Made by a program: the position numbers and the translations under genes
Origin: Vigna angularis
Lineage: Eukaryota > Streptophyta > Magnoliopsida > Fabales > Fabaceae
DNA length: 64,000 nucleotides
Direction: 5' to 3'
NCBI RefSeq assembly: GCF_016808095.1
Contig: NC_068972.1
Location: 8,426,001 to 8,490,000 of the forward strand
Part shown: positions 23,420 to 36,700 of the stretch, piece by piece
Position numbering within the stretch: the first letter of the stretch is position 1
Layout: each line of letters opens with the position of its first letter
The notes under the pieces: model-generated
The model's database searches: none
What the model saw: only the letters and a program-made list of their open reading frames with translations
Told to the model about the DNA's origin: nothing

Positions 23420-26400
23420 CACACATTAAATGTATTCATAAAGCATACATTTTCAACTCTTCTCATTATATTTGGATTATCTTATCACTCAGTACTTCTT
23501 TTCCTTTCCTTTTATTTTCTTCCTTACACTACGTCTTTCTCTTTAACAGCAAACCTTCTAGACACCAAATTTCAAGCTTAAACCAAGTTTGATAATGACA
23601 TGCCTTGTGTCGCAACCCAACTTGTCTCCCTTTATTAATTTCTCCTAAGATTGTCTCAATACATCCATTCATCATTACTTCTGCTCATTATTCCTTTTGT
23701 CTTTTAGTGTATCTTTTTTTATTAATATATTCTTATACATTAATCATTGCTCAAAATTAGGTTTAATATTGTTAATTAAAATGCTGAATAAACCAAGTAT
23801 CTGATCTTTTCCTGATATATAATTTATTTCCTATCTAAAATGGTGTTATAAAAGTTTATTCCTTAGACCAATCAAAAATACTTTAAAAATGTGAATTTAT
23901 TGATCAAGATTTTAGTTTAACCAATTCTGAATTCGAATTTAAGAATCTACTTTATTTAAATATTTCAAAGAGGAATTTTGTTATTCACAATATTCTTATA
24001 GTAAAGAAAATTGTTTAGAGTAACATGTTGTATACATAAAAAAAGTATTTAAATGACTTTGAGAAATATTTTATTTCCATTTATGGCCACCGAGCTCTAC
24101 CTGAATTATATATATAAACATTTACATATTTTTTTTCCAATGTTAAAACTTTGTTGCAACATTTAATTCTTAGACAGAACTAAAATATAATATTATAGGT
24201 TTAGTAATAATCAACATTAACTAATTATTACATTTATCTTAGTAATTGTTTTCCGACCTTAAATGGCACCATTACATTGATAGCAAAAATTAACATTTCA
24301 ATAACTAGTTTTATACTTTTATGTGTTGTACTTTTTGTACAGAATTATAGTAATGACAATTACATACTGTATCTAACATTTATTTTAATTTGATTTCAGT
24401 CGTGAACCAATTTTGAGTTTTACTTAACTTCTACATATATCAAGACTTTTGAATTATATGTAACAAAAAATAAACTAACAGAATCTTAAAAATTTAGATT
24501 TATCTGGCTTTTCTAGAACGAATTTAAGAATTATCTTGTTTTTTTTTTTCACCTAGTTTTTACAGGAGAAGACTATAGATGAATAACTAGTAAGCAAATA
24601 GACAACTTAATTCCAAAGTTAAATAATACTTTCACTCAGTTTATATAGGAATGAACAAAATTTAGTGTTATTCAAATTAAAGATGATAATATGAATTCAA
24701 CCCGTGAAGCTGACCATCATGATCAGCTAGCTCACCTTATAATTAAAAATTAGAGAAAAGAGAATTATCTTTCTTTTTCTTTTAATTCTGACAACAAAAA
24801 TAAATTTTAATGTCAATTAAGATTTTTTTAAAAAAAAATAATTTGTAACTCATGAATTCACCTTGAAGTATGGATGGTGAATATTTTAAATCCATTTTGG
24901 AAAAAGAAAATATTGTGTTTTAAATGGGTTGAGTTTTTGACAAATGGTTAAGAAATAAAGTTGGATTGAGTGAGTTGTAGCATGTTTGATTGGAAATATG
25001 TAGCAAAAGAAGGTTTGGTGAGAGAAGAAGAAAAGTGGATTATGGAAGGACATCATCCCAGGTTAGGTAATCTTAATCATGATCGCATCAATTTTTAGAC
25101 TTACTTCCAACTTTTTCTTTTCTATACCTTTCACCATTTTTGGGACGTCACAATGAGATAGCTAACTTTTTGTTTTTTATGAAACCCTCTCTTCTTATAC
25201 AACACAAAATTCTCTCAAATACTTTTCATTTCAATTTCAATATATGAATTTAATTCATTGAAACCTTTAAAATGATGCAGAGATCTCACATCCATTCAAA
25301 AAAAGTTAAATCAATTAAATATAAATAATATAAACCTCTCGTTACAATTTAGTTTTACAAAATTGAATTAAACATAAAATTTAGTTTCTTCCTATGAATC
25401 TAACTTTTTTATTAATTTATGTCAAATATTCTATTAATATCAAACGATTAAATATTATATTAATTATAATTTAAATATTATTATAACTATGTTATCTACT
25501 TTTTAAATAATATAATTAAAATTATTCTTTAAACTTTTTTTATCCTGAACCTGTGGGTTATGGGATTTGATGTATCCTGTGACCTAGTTTTTAAGTTCTA
25601 CAAGTTTAATATTAAGAGCTATTCAAAATTCTAACATCATCACAACCAAGTGGTAAAGACTGTTGTTAGTTTTAAAATGGTAATGGAGGTAAATATGAAG
25701 GCCAATCTGGCACTCCCAGAACTTTTCAATGAATTGTTCCTTTGCTTGTAATAATGAAAGTGACCTCATTTTAAAAAAAAAAGTTACAATGAACTTAGTA
25801 ATAATTTAAATAGAATAATAACAATATATTGAAATAAAGAATGAACATTCAAGATGGGATTGGTGCACTTCTTTAAACTTGGATCCGAGGGTCTGTTAAA
25901 TGTGGAGTAAGGGGTGACACTGGACCAGCATGAATGTGGTTGGGATGATTGATAGAACAGTATTGGGTATACAACATTTGTACAGGAGACCAATATATGC
26001 AGGGATGCCTCAATGCAACATTAATTCTCCTAACTATGGACCATTGCCTCCTAGTGTTGCCCCGAAGGTCTCCTAAGTTTAGTGATGGTTATTGTTACTT
26101 GCTTGGTTGGGTTGCATACACTTCATATTAAATAAAAATAAAAAAATAAAGTATTATATAAATGTGAAAGATCCGTAATTTATTGTCTAAATTTTGGATA
26201 GAGAATGATCTTATTTCCTTATATAACTGAATTCAAATTTTATCAATGTTTGTATCTTTATCAAAACCATATATCTTTTCTTACTAAAAATTGAGACAAA
26301 TCAACATAAATTGAAAGTCTAATAATATATTTAAAAAATTAATATTTTTTTTTGTTTAAAAAGAAAGTTCATAGATTTAATCCACAATATTTTTTAATTT

Positions 26401-27722
26401 TGTGAACTTTTTCAATAAAAAATTTTTACTATGAAATTTTTTCCCCAACAAACATGAGTTAAGACCAAATTTGGTGGACCAAATTGATAGCTCTAGTCAC
26501 AATTTTTTAATAAATAATTTATAGATTTAGGTAAGTATTTTGTTTAAAATAGTAAAGGACAACTGAAAGTGATTAAGCTGGTAATTGAAGAGATTCATAA
26601 TCCAAGACTGCATTCAAAATAATGCACATAACACGTGTTTGGTTTATTCCCTGACTTTTTTTTAAAAGAATCTCCTGCGTTAAGGATGTTTCTCTTACTA
26701 TTTCTTCTTTCAGTAGTACTTAATCTCAACTTAATTAATACTACTAACACATCCAGTTTCCCCCCTAATGCATTTTTGGTTTCTTATAATGAGTGATAAC
26801 ATCAAATGGGCTGGTCGTTAATACTTTGCTCAAAATTAATTCCTCAATTCACTTTTATAACTACTCACTAGTTTTGACCTTATTTGAAGTTCTTATTCAT
26901 ATTTCCTATTTAAAAATCTCGCAAATTAAATTAACTAGCCTATTTCAACCTTTTTTTTATGCACAAAGTTTATCAACTGGTGCATAAATTTTACATAGAA
27001 TAGAAAATTTTACGTAAAATAGAAAATTTTGTTTCCAAAAATTTAACCTCGATCCATAGAAAAATTGAATTTCATCAAAATGAGTTTCTATATCATTCCA
27101 ATATTCATATTCAAAATATCCCTCAAGCCCCTGATTGAGTAAAATACGAAAATTGTAAAGCTTCAAGTAGATGACTAAAAAAAGAACCAAAAAGATTATT
27201 AGTTCACACATAACCTAGATAAAACCCTCTTTTGAAAAGATGACACTGCTAATGTAACTTAGATATATAAACAATTCTTAAACTTTTACCGCGGATGCCG
27301 TACTACCATCTCCACTATTTCTGAAGCTATAACTACATGTGCCACAAAAAGCGATGCTTCTGACAAGCATGCTTGATAGACAATTAAATATACAGGGTTA
27401 GAAAAATACGCACAGGGCCATTTATTATACAAACTCCTTCAGATAATATTCGCCAGTGGTGCAATTGCATAATTAGAATTCTCCCTAGAAGAGCACATGA
27501 CTGTATTCAACACCAAGCGGCTACTGCATGCATTTGTAGATAAAAGAATCAGTTAGCCTGTGATAGAGTTGATCAAGAAAAGAAAATCAAAATAATATTA
27601 GTGTAAAATGACAGGAAAACTAACCATCAGGAAAAAGAAAAATACAGATTCTCAAAGAAGCTCATTGAACAGTTATTGTCCAGGTAAAAGAGGTCAGCAA
27701 ACAGAACGCGAACTCGGTCAAA

Positions 27723-30700
27723 TCAAAGGAAGTTCCTCTGAAAGTTTCCAGAAGAAAACCTTGAAGATAAATCCTTAGTCATGCTTTCTGAATCAAAATT
27801 TATACTTTTCCTTCCAGCTGTCAGATCCTTTTCACGGTCCCATGGCTTCCATGGATGTTGACCCATCCACTCTTGCTTCCCTGGCTGTTGCTTCACTTGC
27901 TTAGACTTTTTCTTGGATTTGTTAGCCACCTCTTCTTGATGTTTCTGCACCAATGTTTTTGACCGTTTTGCTTTATTGTATTTGTCCACCAAGTCTGCAT
28001 CCTCACTGGCCCTTTTCTTATCCTCATCATTTGAAGCTAGTGCAGTAGCTTCATTGTATGCCTCCAAATAACTGCCATACAAATATATCTTTTTGGTAAG
28101 GCTCTCGATTTCACGGAGTGGACTATGCAGGTTGCAGAAAAAGAAATTAACCAACCAAAGCATTCTGGAATAGAATGGAAGATACATACTTCATCTTTGC
28201 TTTCTGGGCCCTATCCAAAGGGGTGTCTGTCCAAACACTAGTATCACCTCTACCTTCCTTTGGGCCCCTACTAAACTTGGTTGATTGCATAGTCACACCA
28301 CCAGGCTGAAACACAGATATTTAAATAAGTACGTTTAGCATAATAACCGATTTCTTCTTGATTAAATAAATTGCTCTAAAGCTCAAGCATATTTTAGAAA
28401 ATTAGAATAAAATTTAAAGAAAAGAGTACCTAAACAGGTTTCAATGATAAAAGAATTATACCATTCTCATAAAACCAATAAAGAAAGTAGGCTATAGTGT
28501 GGGTTGAAACAGAAGCACACTTCATCCAGGTTGATAATGCCCCACATCAGAGTTTAAGTAATTCTATTAATATCAACCAGATTTTGCAGATTCAAAAGCT
28601 ACAAGTTGGCGTTTAACTTGTTTTTAATGTTGTAATTTTGATGTTTGTTGGTCTGATTGCCTGTGATCATGCAAAAATTAGGTAGAGGAATCATATATTA
28701 TAAGTTATGCAAAGATCACCCAAAAAACAAAACTTTTTAATTGATTAAAATTGTGTCTTAATCCATTAATTTCGCTAAAAGCCACTTGAGCTTTTATATG
28801 CTCTCCATTTAATAGATTAAAACTAGCTTTAATTGAATAAAATAACTTAAAACACTTTCTTTACTGATTTTAATGGATTAAAACTCGAATTAATCCATTA
28901 AAATGTTCTTTTCGGGTGTGAAGAACATTGTAATGGATCAATTCTATCGGCTATATGAGTTATCTCAAGCTATTTTCATTGAATCAAATTGAAGAAGTTC
29001 CAGAATATTTTCAAACACCTAAGGAGAACTCTATAGTTGTGAAAAAGAAAAATAGACCAAAAGTTTAAAGATCATTGACTAAAGATATCTTGAAGATCAT
29101 CCTTTGAATCTTCTTTCTTTTTCATTTCACTTCCAAGAGTTTGTCTAAGTGATTTTGTTCCTTTTCACTAAATTTGTGTGTATGTATGTGTTTATGATCG
29201 GGTTTCATAAGAGAGGTTGTAAAAGATCTTGCCGAGTTTAAGATCTTGATGTGTGTGTGGTTGTTTCATTCTTGTTTTCTTGAGAGGTTATTTTAAAACA
29301 TTGAATGATAGTCGATTGGTCTATTCAAGAAGATTAGACAACCAAATGTTGCTCTTGTGAGAGAAAACCAGTATTGGCTCTTCTTTTCTTCTCCCTATAT
29401 TTGCCTATTGAAATTTGAATTAAAATCAGTTCTTATTATAATGGAAAGTTAAAGAACATTATCTTGGCATTTCTTTTGAGGTTAACAACTTTCTTGAAAA
29501 TGTCTATCTATAATTTAAAGAAAACAGTTCATCCATTTTGAAAATTTTTTTAAAGTTCAGCTCACCCCCTCCGGAACTCAGCCTTTGTTTCTAATAAGAT
29601 AATCATGGATATATCCATTACTAATGACTTTTTCGGCAGAGAAAAGATACATAAATTAAATGAAAACACAAATTTTTGGAATTATATAAGAAATAAAGTG
29701 AAAGCTAAATATGTCTAGTTGAAGAGAAATAAAGAAGAGATGGAAACGAGATAGACAGATAAATAGAAACAAGTGAAAAATAATACAATGGGCCCACCAT
29801 TAAAAAACGTCCTCTCTTTCTCTCAACCAAAAAACCTTTATTACTTTTATCCTTTTTATCCCCCATTTCTCCCCAACCAAACTGACCATAAGAAAACAGG
29901 AAGGCTCCTAATGTAGATATGTGGTACTTTGAAGGGATTTATAATGTTAAGTTTGACGTGTTAAATATGGCAGAGCTGTAAAATTATAGTAAAGCACGTA
30001 GAAATTGAACAAGGAACCAGGGACTGTGTTAAGGTCTCAACTCGAGACCTACATTGGATACCAGAAGTCAGAGTTCATTGATTTCATTGTCGAGCAAGGG
30101 AAAGTTAATCAGAAATAGAAACAGCATTCATGAACTGTGGTTTCATAGTATCAATATTTTTTAACAACAGAATGGATTAGTGATTTCCAGAATTACTTCA
30201 AATGTAGGCCAAAAAATATGGGCCCAGACTGAGGTTTTACTCAAACAAAATCCTAAACACAAGATATAATTCTTTAGGCATTACATAACCCAAAGAAAAC
30301 GGTATTACAGATCAATTAAATTCTTAGAAATTCATTTCAAGGCTTTAGACGTGTGCTACTACCAATAACCTCAATCAATTAAGAAAACCAAATATAAACA
30401 CTATACCCAAATATAACATAACCCAAGCAAGTTTACAATTTCTAACTGGTATCTACAAATTACAAACCCAACGAAAATATATCATAGATCATTCATATAG
30501 AGAGCTAAAGTGACTCAATATTATATCATTGTATCACGATCATAATTAAACCACATTTCAATGTTACTCTACTTTATATCATATAAATGGATTACATTTT
30601 CTCAAGCACAAGTGTCCAAAATATCAAATGATTAACAGGACTTACTTTCCTTTCCGGTGGCAGTGTTGTCATCCACTCATCCCTTTTAGGCTCCACTTTA

Positions 30701-33700
30701 ACCTCTGTCTGTGCCAGCAGTTCTTCATCACCCTCCATGGAAATACCTGCCAAAGAAATCCTAAAAATAAGATAACAGTTCAAAGGTAATAATAGTACCA
30801 TCTACATGCCTTTTCCTTCCACGAAAGACAAGTTAAGCTTAAATATATTTGTGGGTGGGTTGGGGCTGTTGACTGTGCTCAAAATGAAACCAAGAGGGTT
30901 AGAGATCAATTTTACAACCTAAACAGTTACAAAACTACTCAGTACCAGCAAGGCAAAAGTGCATGCCACACACAACATATTAAGCACAATATCACTAAAT
31001 TAACCGGCAATGACACTTTATGTTGGTGTATTGGCATGCATCAGTACATTACCTTTTGTTGTAATTTGAGATAATATCTTTAGAAACTTTTTAATTAGAA
31101 GAAATAGATATATAATCTTTTATTTTATTTTATTTTCCTAGTTTCCCTATTTCCCTTTTTAGGAGAATTAGATTATTACAAATAGAGGGTATCAAAATGT
31201 ATTTTTTATGATTGAAAATAATAAATCAGTCTTATTTTCAACTTGGTATCAGAGCTTGTCTGATCCACTTCTGCTGTCTTTGCTGTCCGCCGCCGGCCAG
31301 CCGCCATGACCGCCGCCGGCCCCTAAAAGCTCTTCTTCAACCTGTGCCTTTGTGCTTCATTGGGCTGCAATTGCCCCAGCTAAGCTTTTAGACGTGTCTC
31401 TTTCAGCCTAGATCAGTCTTGTAGTGCCTAGTCTGACATTTCTCCAGCATTACCAACACGTCTGTCTTTCTGATAACAGCTACACAAAGTTGTGCTTCCA
31501 TAATCTGGAATGGGATTCGAACCCATTCCCTTTCGGACCAGTAGCTGAAACTGGCATTTTAAGCGATGTCCGTATTCTCATTGGCTCCCATGTGCATTGT
31601 GTTTCCACCAACAAGCTTGTTCAGACTTTGGCCCAGAATGGGTCTCTCCGCTAATGCCCAATAGTTGGCATCTTCACTGGCTTTCAATCATTTACAGAGT
31701 TCTTGTTTGTTGTTCTCTCTGTTGTGCACCGCTGCTCTCCGCCGTCGACCACCGCCGGCCACCGTCTGCCGCCGGCCAGCGTCGCACTTTCGTTCGATGA
31801 CCAACGAATCTGGACCGCCGCCGGCCAGCGTCTCACTTCGTTTCTGTTTCTCAAGCAACAATGCTTCGTTCCGCTGCTACCACAGTCAGCGCCGGCGCAG
31901 TCAGCCGTCGGTGCAGTCAGTCATTGTCACCGCAGTCAGTTGTTATAACCTCTGCAGTTTGCCGCTGCCTCATTTTCTTTGGTCAAGATTAAGAGTGCCT
32001 CGTGAAGTACACTAGCTGTCGTTCCCGCTGTTTGCCGTGAGGGGAAATATTTTTCAGCCCCTGCAAAGAACTTTCTTCTTGAGCTAGAGTTTAGCCCATA
32101 CTTCTTGTGATACAGTGCTAAGTATCACCATTTAGGAGTAGTCCAGCAGAGAACTTTGGACCTCCAACCTGTCTTTGGCCTTTTGATGCCATCATAAGTC
32201 CTAATCTTTGGTGTTTTTGGTTTCTGCCAATGCTTTGTTATAATAGCTCACTGAGAGTTGTTCTTTGAGACCGCCCGCTGAATTGACTCTTTCGTAGTTA
32301 TGGGATTCAGATTTGTCCCTCGTACGGATCGGTTCTCACCAATTCTTCCACCTTCACGTTTTGTCGTTCAGTCGTGAGGAGAAAGTTTCGGCCGCTGCAG
32401 GGTAGTGTAGTCCCTGCAGGGCTATTGTTGTTAGCCTCTGCGGACAGTTGTTTCCTGAAGGCCTCCCATATGTTCAGGGCAGTTAAGTCCCTGAAGGTTT
32501 GTTGCTACTCAGGGCAGTGAAGTCCCTGAAGGTTTTTTGTTGTTTAGGGTGGTTAAGTCCCTACAGGTTTGTGACTGTTCAGGCCTTCATCCATTCTTGC
32601 AGTTTGCTGCTGCAAGTCATCATCCATTGTTAATGGAAATTGTTAGATATATTATCTTTTATCTTTTAGTTGGTTTGTTATTATTTCTCATTTGTATTTT
32701 GGGCTTAGCCCATATTTCTTCTATTATAAATAGAGAACCTTATGTGTGTATTTTACACAAGGGAGATTAATCTAAATATAGTTTTTCACTATATTCAACA
32801 GAAATCTCTCTTGTTCATTGTTGTCAGTTTCATGGTGCTAGTTCGCTCTTGTCCATTGCTGTCCAAGTTGAAGTTTCATGGTGCAAGTTCATGGTTGTCC
32901 ATTATTCTCCATATGATGCTGAGGAGTCTCTTGGGCTACACTTGTTTGTGTGTGCAATTCATTGGGCTGCAATTGTTTGTGTGTGCAATTTGGTTTATTG
33001 ACATTATCTCTGATTAAGTTTGTCTATTCCAAGCTTGTGTATGATCCAGCTTGAGGGAGAGTATTGTAATTTGAGATAATATCTTTAGAATCTTTCTAAT
33101 TAAAAGAAATAGATATATAATCTTTTATTTTATTTTATTTTCCTAGTTTCCCTATTTTTCTTTTTAGGAGAATTAGATTATTACAAATAGAGGGTATCAG
33201 AATGTATTTTTTATGATTGAGAATAATAAATCAGTCTTATTTTCAACTCCTTCTCCCAATAAATGCTAGATCATAGCAATTAAGAAGAAAATAAGATAAA
33301 AAGAGGCTTCTGAAATGATTTTAATGATTATGTACAGTAAAACTAGAACGTGAGGTATTACTTAAAAGTTGAAACAACCTGCAAATTTTCTCCTCTACTC
33401 CACTTTAAATACAAAAATATTAACAATTTTTCTTCGGCTAACATAAAAAAGATAATATGCTTTATGAATGTTAAAAATGCAATTCCCACCATTAAGCACT
33501 AATGAAGTGAACACATTTTCATTTTGCTCTGTGTTCTTCCACGTCCCTTCCCATCACCTTTTCTTGTATGACTCATAGTTATAGCAGTTCATGCAGAAAA
33601 GTAACTCGAACAAACTAGACAACAATCCTGTCTGCATTGCGGAACTCACCTTGAGATCTTCTCCACAATGCAGCTTCACGCATGGTTTTAAGTTCAGCCT

Positions 33701-36700
33701 GCAGTCACATGATGATATTAGTGCTTCAATCACTGATATTATAGCGAGACAAATAAGTTCAAATTACCTTCAATTCCTCTTGTTCTTGCTTGAGCTTGAT
33801 TTTCTCATCCATTGCTTTCCGCTACAAAAAGCACACAACACCATCTTGTTAATAAAAAGAATTCAAATATATTGAAAAAATATCTAATCTATCATATGTT
33901 GAACATGAGAACAAAACATCTCTCTAGAGAAAAAAATACATGCCAAAACCAAACAGCTTTCTTAATAAACAAAATTCTATCGGGAAAAACAAAAGGAAAA
34001 GTTAAAAATACAAGAAATAAATCAAAAGTCCTGTGCTGAAAATTATATAATTACCAAGTTTCATGTGAGACCACTAACTCATCTCACTTGGGGTCAAGTT
34101 TGTTTGTTCTATCTTCTTTTGGGGGACATATTATTACTCTTTTCAATGTATTCTCTCAAGAAGCAGCAAAAAACATACTATTTACCTTAGAATAAGATAA
34201 TCCAATCATACCTAATCAGCCCCCAATGATTGTTTATTCACTACCAACACAACACATGAATGTCAGCAATATCGTAGGTCAAATAAAAGAAATTGCTAAC
34301 TTTGGCTTTTTCAAATGACTTCAGCCATGTCACATTAAATTATTCACTATTCAAGTTCCTTGATTGACAACTCTGCTTCACACTCAAATTTTTTAAACAC
34401 CTTGATTTTGACAAATCTAGGGTCCTTAAAGTGCTAAAAAATCTTATCAATATTTTTCTTGGTTGAAAATAAACAAGTGTTTTCTGTTGTTGTATCCAAA
34501 CAGAGGAAATAAATTCCCTCAAATCACAGGTAAGGCTCTGAACTCAAATCAAAATCACTTGTAAGTAAAATAAACCCAAAATGCCAAGAACTCTGCCCCT
34601 CATAACGTTCCCATTACCCAACTCAAGAAGGTTTGTCTTTAGTTAACGGTAGATAGATAACTATTACCCGATTCACATACTATCTTTTCTGTGAAAAAGG
34701 ACTTTGTAATCTATTTTCTGTACAATTTAAAAAAAATAATATTCTTTACTTTCAAGTGAAACAATCAACTCATAAAACAAAAAGGCAAAAGAAAACCCAT
34801 ATATAGGTAAAACAATTAATCAAGTGTATGTCTAAAAAAGAAAAAGCTTCAAGCATATAGCATATAAAGAACCCTTAACTATGATCATAAACCATCCTTC
34901 TAGCAGGCTTACCTTTTCTGGATCTTGTAACTCTTTGAAAGCTTTATTTAACTTAATGAAAGCCTGGTGGGCTTGCGGATGAGAGCATTTATCTGGATGA
35001 ACCAATAGTGATATCTTCCAGTACCTAAACGACATTAATCAAGATGACATTAGACAACCAAATAATCTCGATCATATGCAGTCATCTGATGGGAAAAAGA
35101 TTGGGTATTTTTTTATTATTGCATAGAATATAGAACTTAATATATTTTAGAGGCATTGCCCTTTTAGTTCCCATTATAGATATAGAATGCCTTGAGTTCA
35201 AGCTTATGTTTTGAGTTCAGAATAGACCGTTATAGTCCATTTTGTTTATAACATGATAATCCAATGATTTGGATCATAATGATTTACAAAAGAACTTAAT
35301 GACTTCTTTGGAGCAGTAAGGCAGCAAAGTAGAACTGAAAAATCATTCCAACAATACCCATTTTCTAACTAATTCTGTTCAGGGAGGGGGAGCAACACAG
35401 ATGAATTGGTTTTTAAAATAATTAATTCAAACACAAAATTAAGCAGAAATTGTTATTGCTTTGCTCAATTAAAAAACCACATAAGAGAACATACCTTTTC
35501 TTTACATTTGCATCGGACATATTATGATTGACTCCTAGAACATCATATGGGCTATCAGCCTCAACTTCCATTATTCTGGTCACCTGAGAAATAAACAGAC
35601 AAGAACTTGTACCTCAACATTCAATTACAAATAAACATCCAAAATCTAATTCAGAAATAAAGTAACAAGTAATCTGAGAATTAAAGAGTTTCTCCCCTGA
35701 TAGAAACTTTTAAAAAAAAGATAGAAATTTACAAACCAGTATTAAATGGAAAAATATAAAGATTCCTACGTTCAAAGAGCCAAAGTACCACCATCACCAC
35801 CCCCAAAAAAATCTCAGAATAAACAACTGGAGCTTCCCTAGAGACTCCGTTGATCAGAGGAAACCAAGCTATCTTTATCCCATAGCAAAGCAGACAGTTA
35901 AAGATTAATCCAGAAGTTCAAATACAGCAAACGTTAATGACTAGTCAGATTCAGACGACAGATTGTTCAGTTTAGTTGAAGGAATCTACAATACATAATA
36001 ACCAGAGGAGACCGTAGAATGCATATGCCGCCAAATTGAAGAAGTTATTTCTCATGTTCCCTAAATAAAATCCAATCTTATAGGTAAAATACCAATATAT
36101 CATACATCAATCATCAAATCCAAGTATTTTATTTTAATATTTGAAGAAAGAAAAAAATCCTGATTAATGACTACTGGGATTAAGTACCTCTTCAAAACGT
36201 TCTGCTTCATTAGCTGATTCTGCTTCAGTAACCATAGCTGGTGGTGGAGGTCCAATAAATAGTTCACTATCATCATCCAATTCGGCCTCTCTAAAGTCAT
36301 TGGCATGAAAAAGCATCCATCATCATATGTGAATCGACTCAATTGAGCCAAGAAACAGAATCAAAAGCAACTTAAATGGGTTGGCACCTGAGCTCAGTCT
36401 GCGCCTCTGTTAATTTGGCAGCGGCAGCCAGTAATTCAGCTGATGGCATTGCAGGGCCAATCATCCTGCACAGTAAAGTAAACAATAACTTCAAATAAAT
36501 AAATAAATAAAGTCAACAAAATGACAAAAAGAATTGTCACCTTTTCCTTGGACCAACAGAATGATCATCTGGTGATGCGATCACATGGTCATCCACCATC
36601 TTTTCATTTCCAGCATCCACTGGAACTGAATTGGATGCAGGCACCACCGGCGCAGAAGCTTCAGCTTGCTCATTTATGGGATTTGTGTAGGAGTGAATGA

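Larger units (their letters stand above)
15286..27722. other. 12 kb stretch without a recognisable protein gene
   Basis: This holds the upstream region of VND7 (up to perhaps 16 kb) and the downstream region of the J-domain gene (from about 27.2 kb). No frame has a recognisable domain, and no exon chain could be joined. Separate weak signals are listed on their own: an exon-like segment at 16892-16976, transposon-like repeats at 19.1-19.96 kb, and an inverted repeat at 23381-23419. A leader-like stretch at about 23160-23290, minus strand, ends in AAAG|GTTTGT, a possible splice donor. Confidence 0.5.
31060..33245 (+). mobile_element. Copia-like non-autonomous LTR retrotransposon (intron 8 of the J-domain gene)
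   Basis: Two direct 181-bp LTRs (31060-31240 and 33065-33245) of equal length start TGTAATTTG and end TTATTTTCA. I count seven substitutions between them and no indels. A primer binding site complementary to initiator tRNA-Met (TGGTATCAGAGC, 31244-31255) follows the left LTR, and a polypurine tract (TGAGGGAGAG) precedes the right one. The 1.8 kb interior has no gag or pol domain, so the element must be mobilised in trans. It is antisense to its host gene. No convincing 5-bp target duplication was seen. The interior carries a stem-loop array (32395-32583) and a nested solo LTR (32641-32800). Its size lies between TRIM and LARD classes. Confidence 0.9.

Noticed and set aside
31050..33255. 5-bp target duplication of the 31-33 kb element
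   Set aside because: Bases next to the LTRs (TTTGT and ACTCC) do not match. A CCTT on both sides is offset and would require extended LTR ends, so no duplication is claimed.
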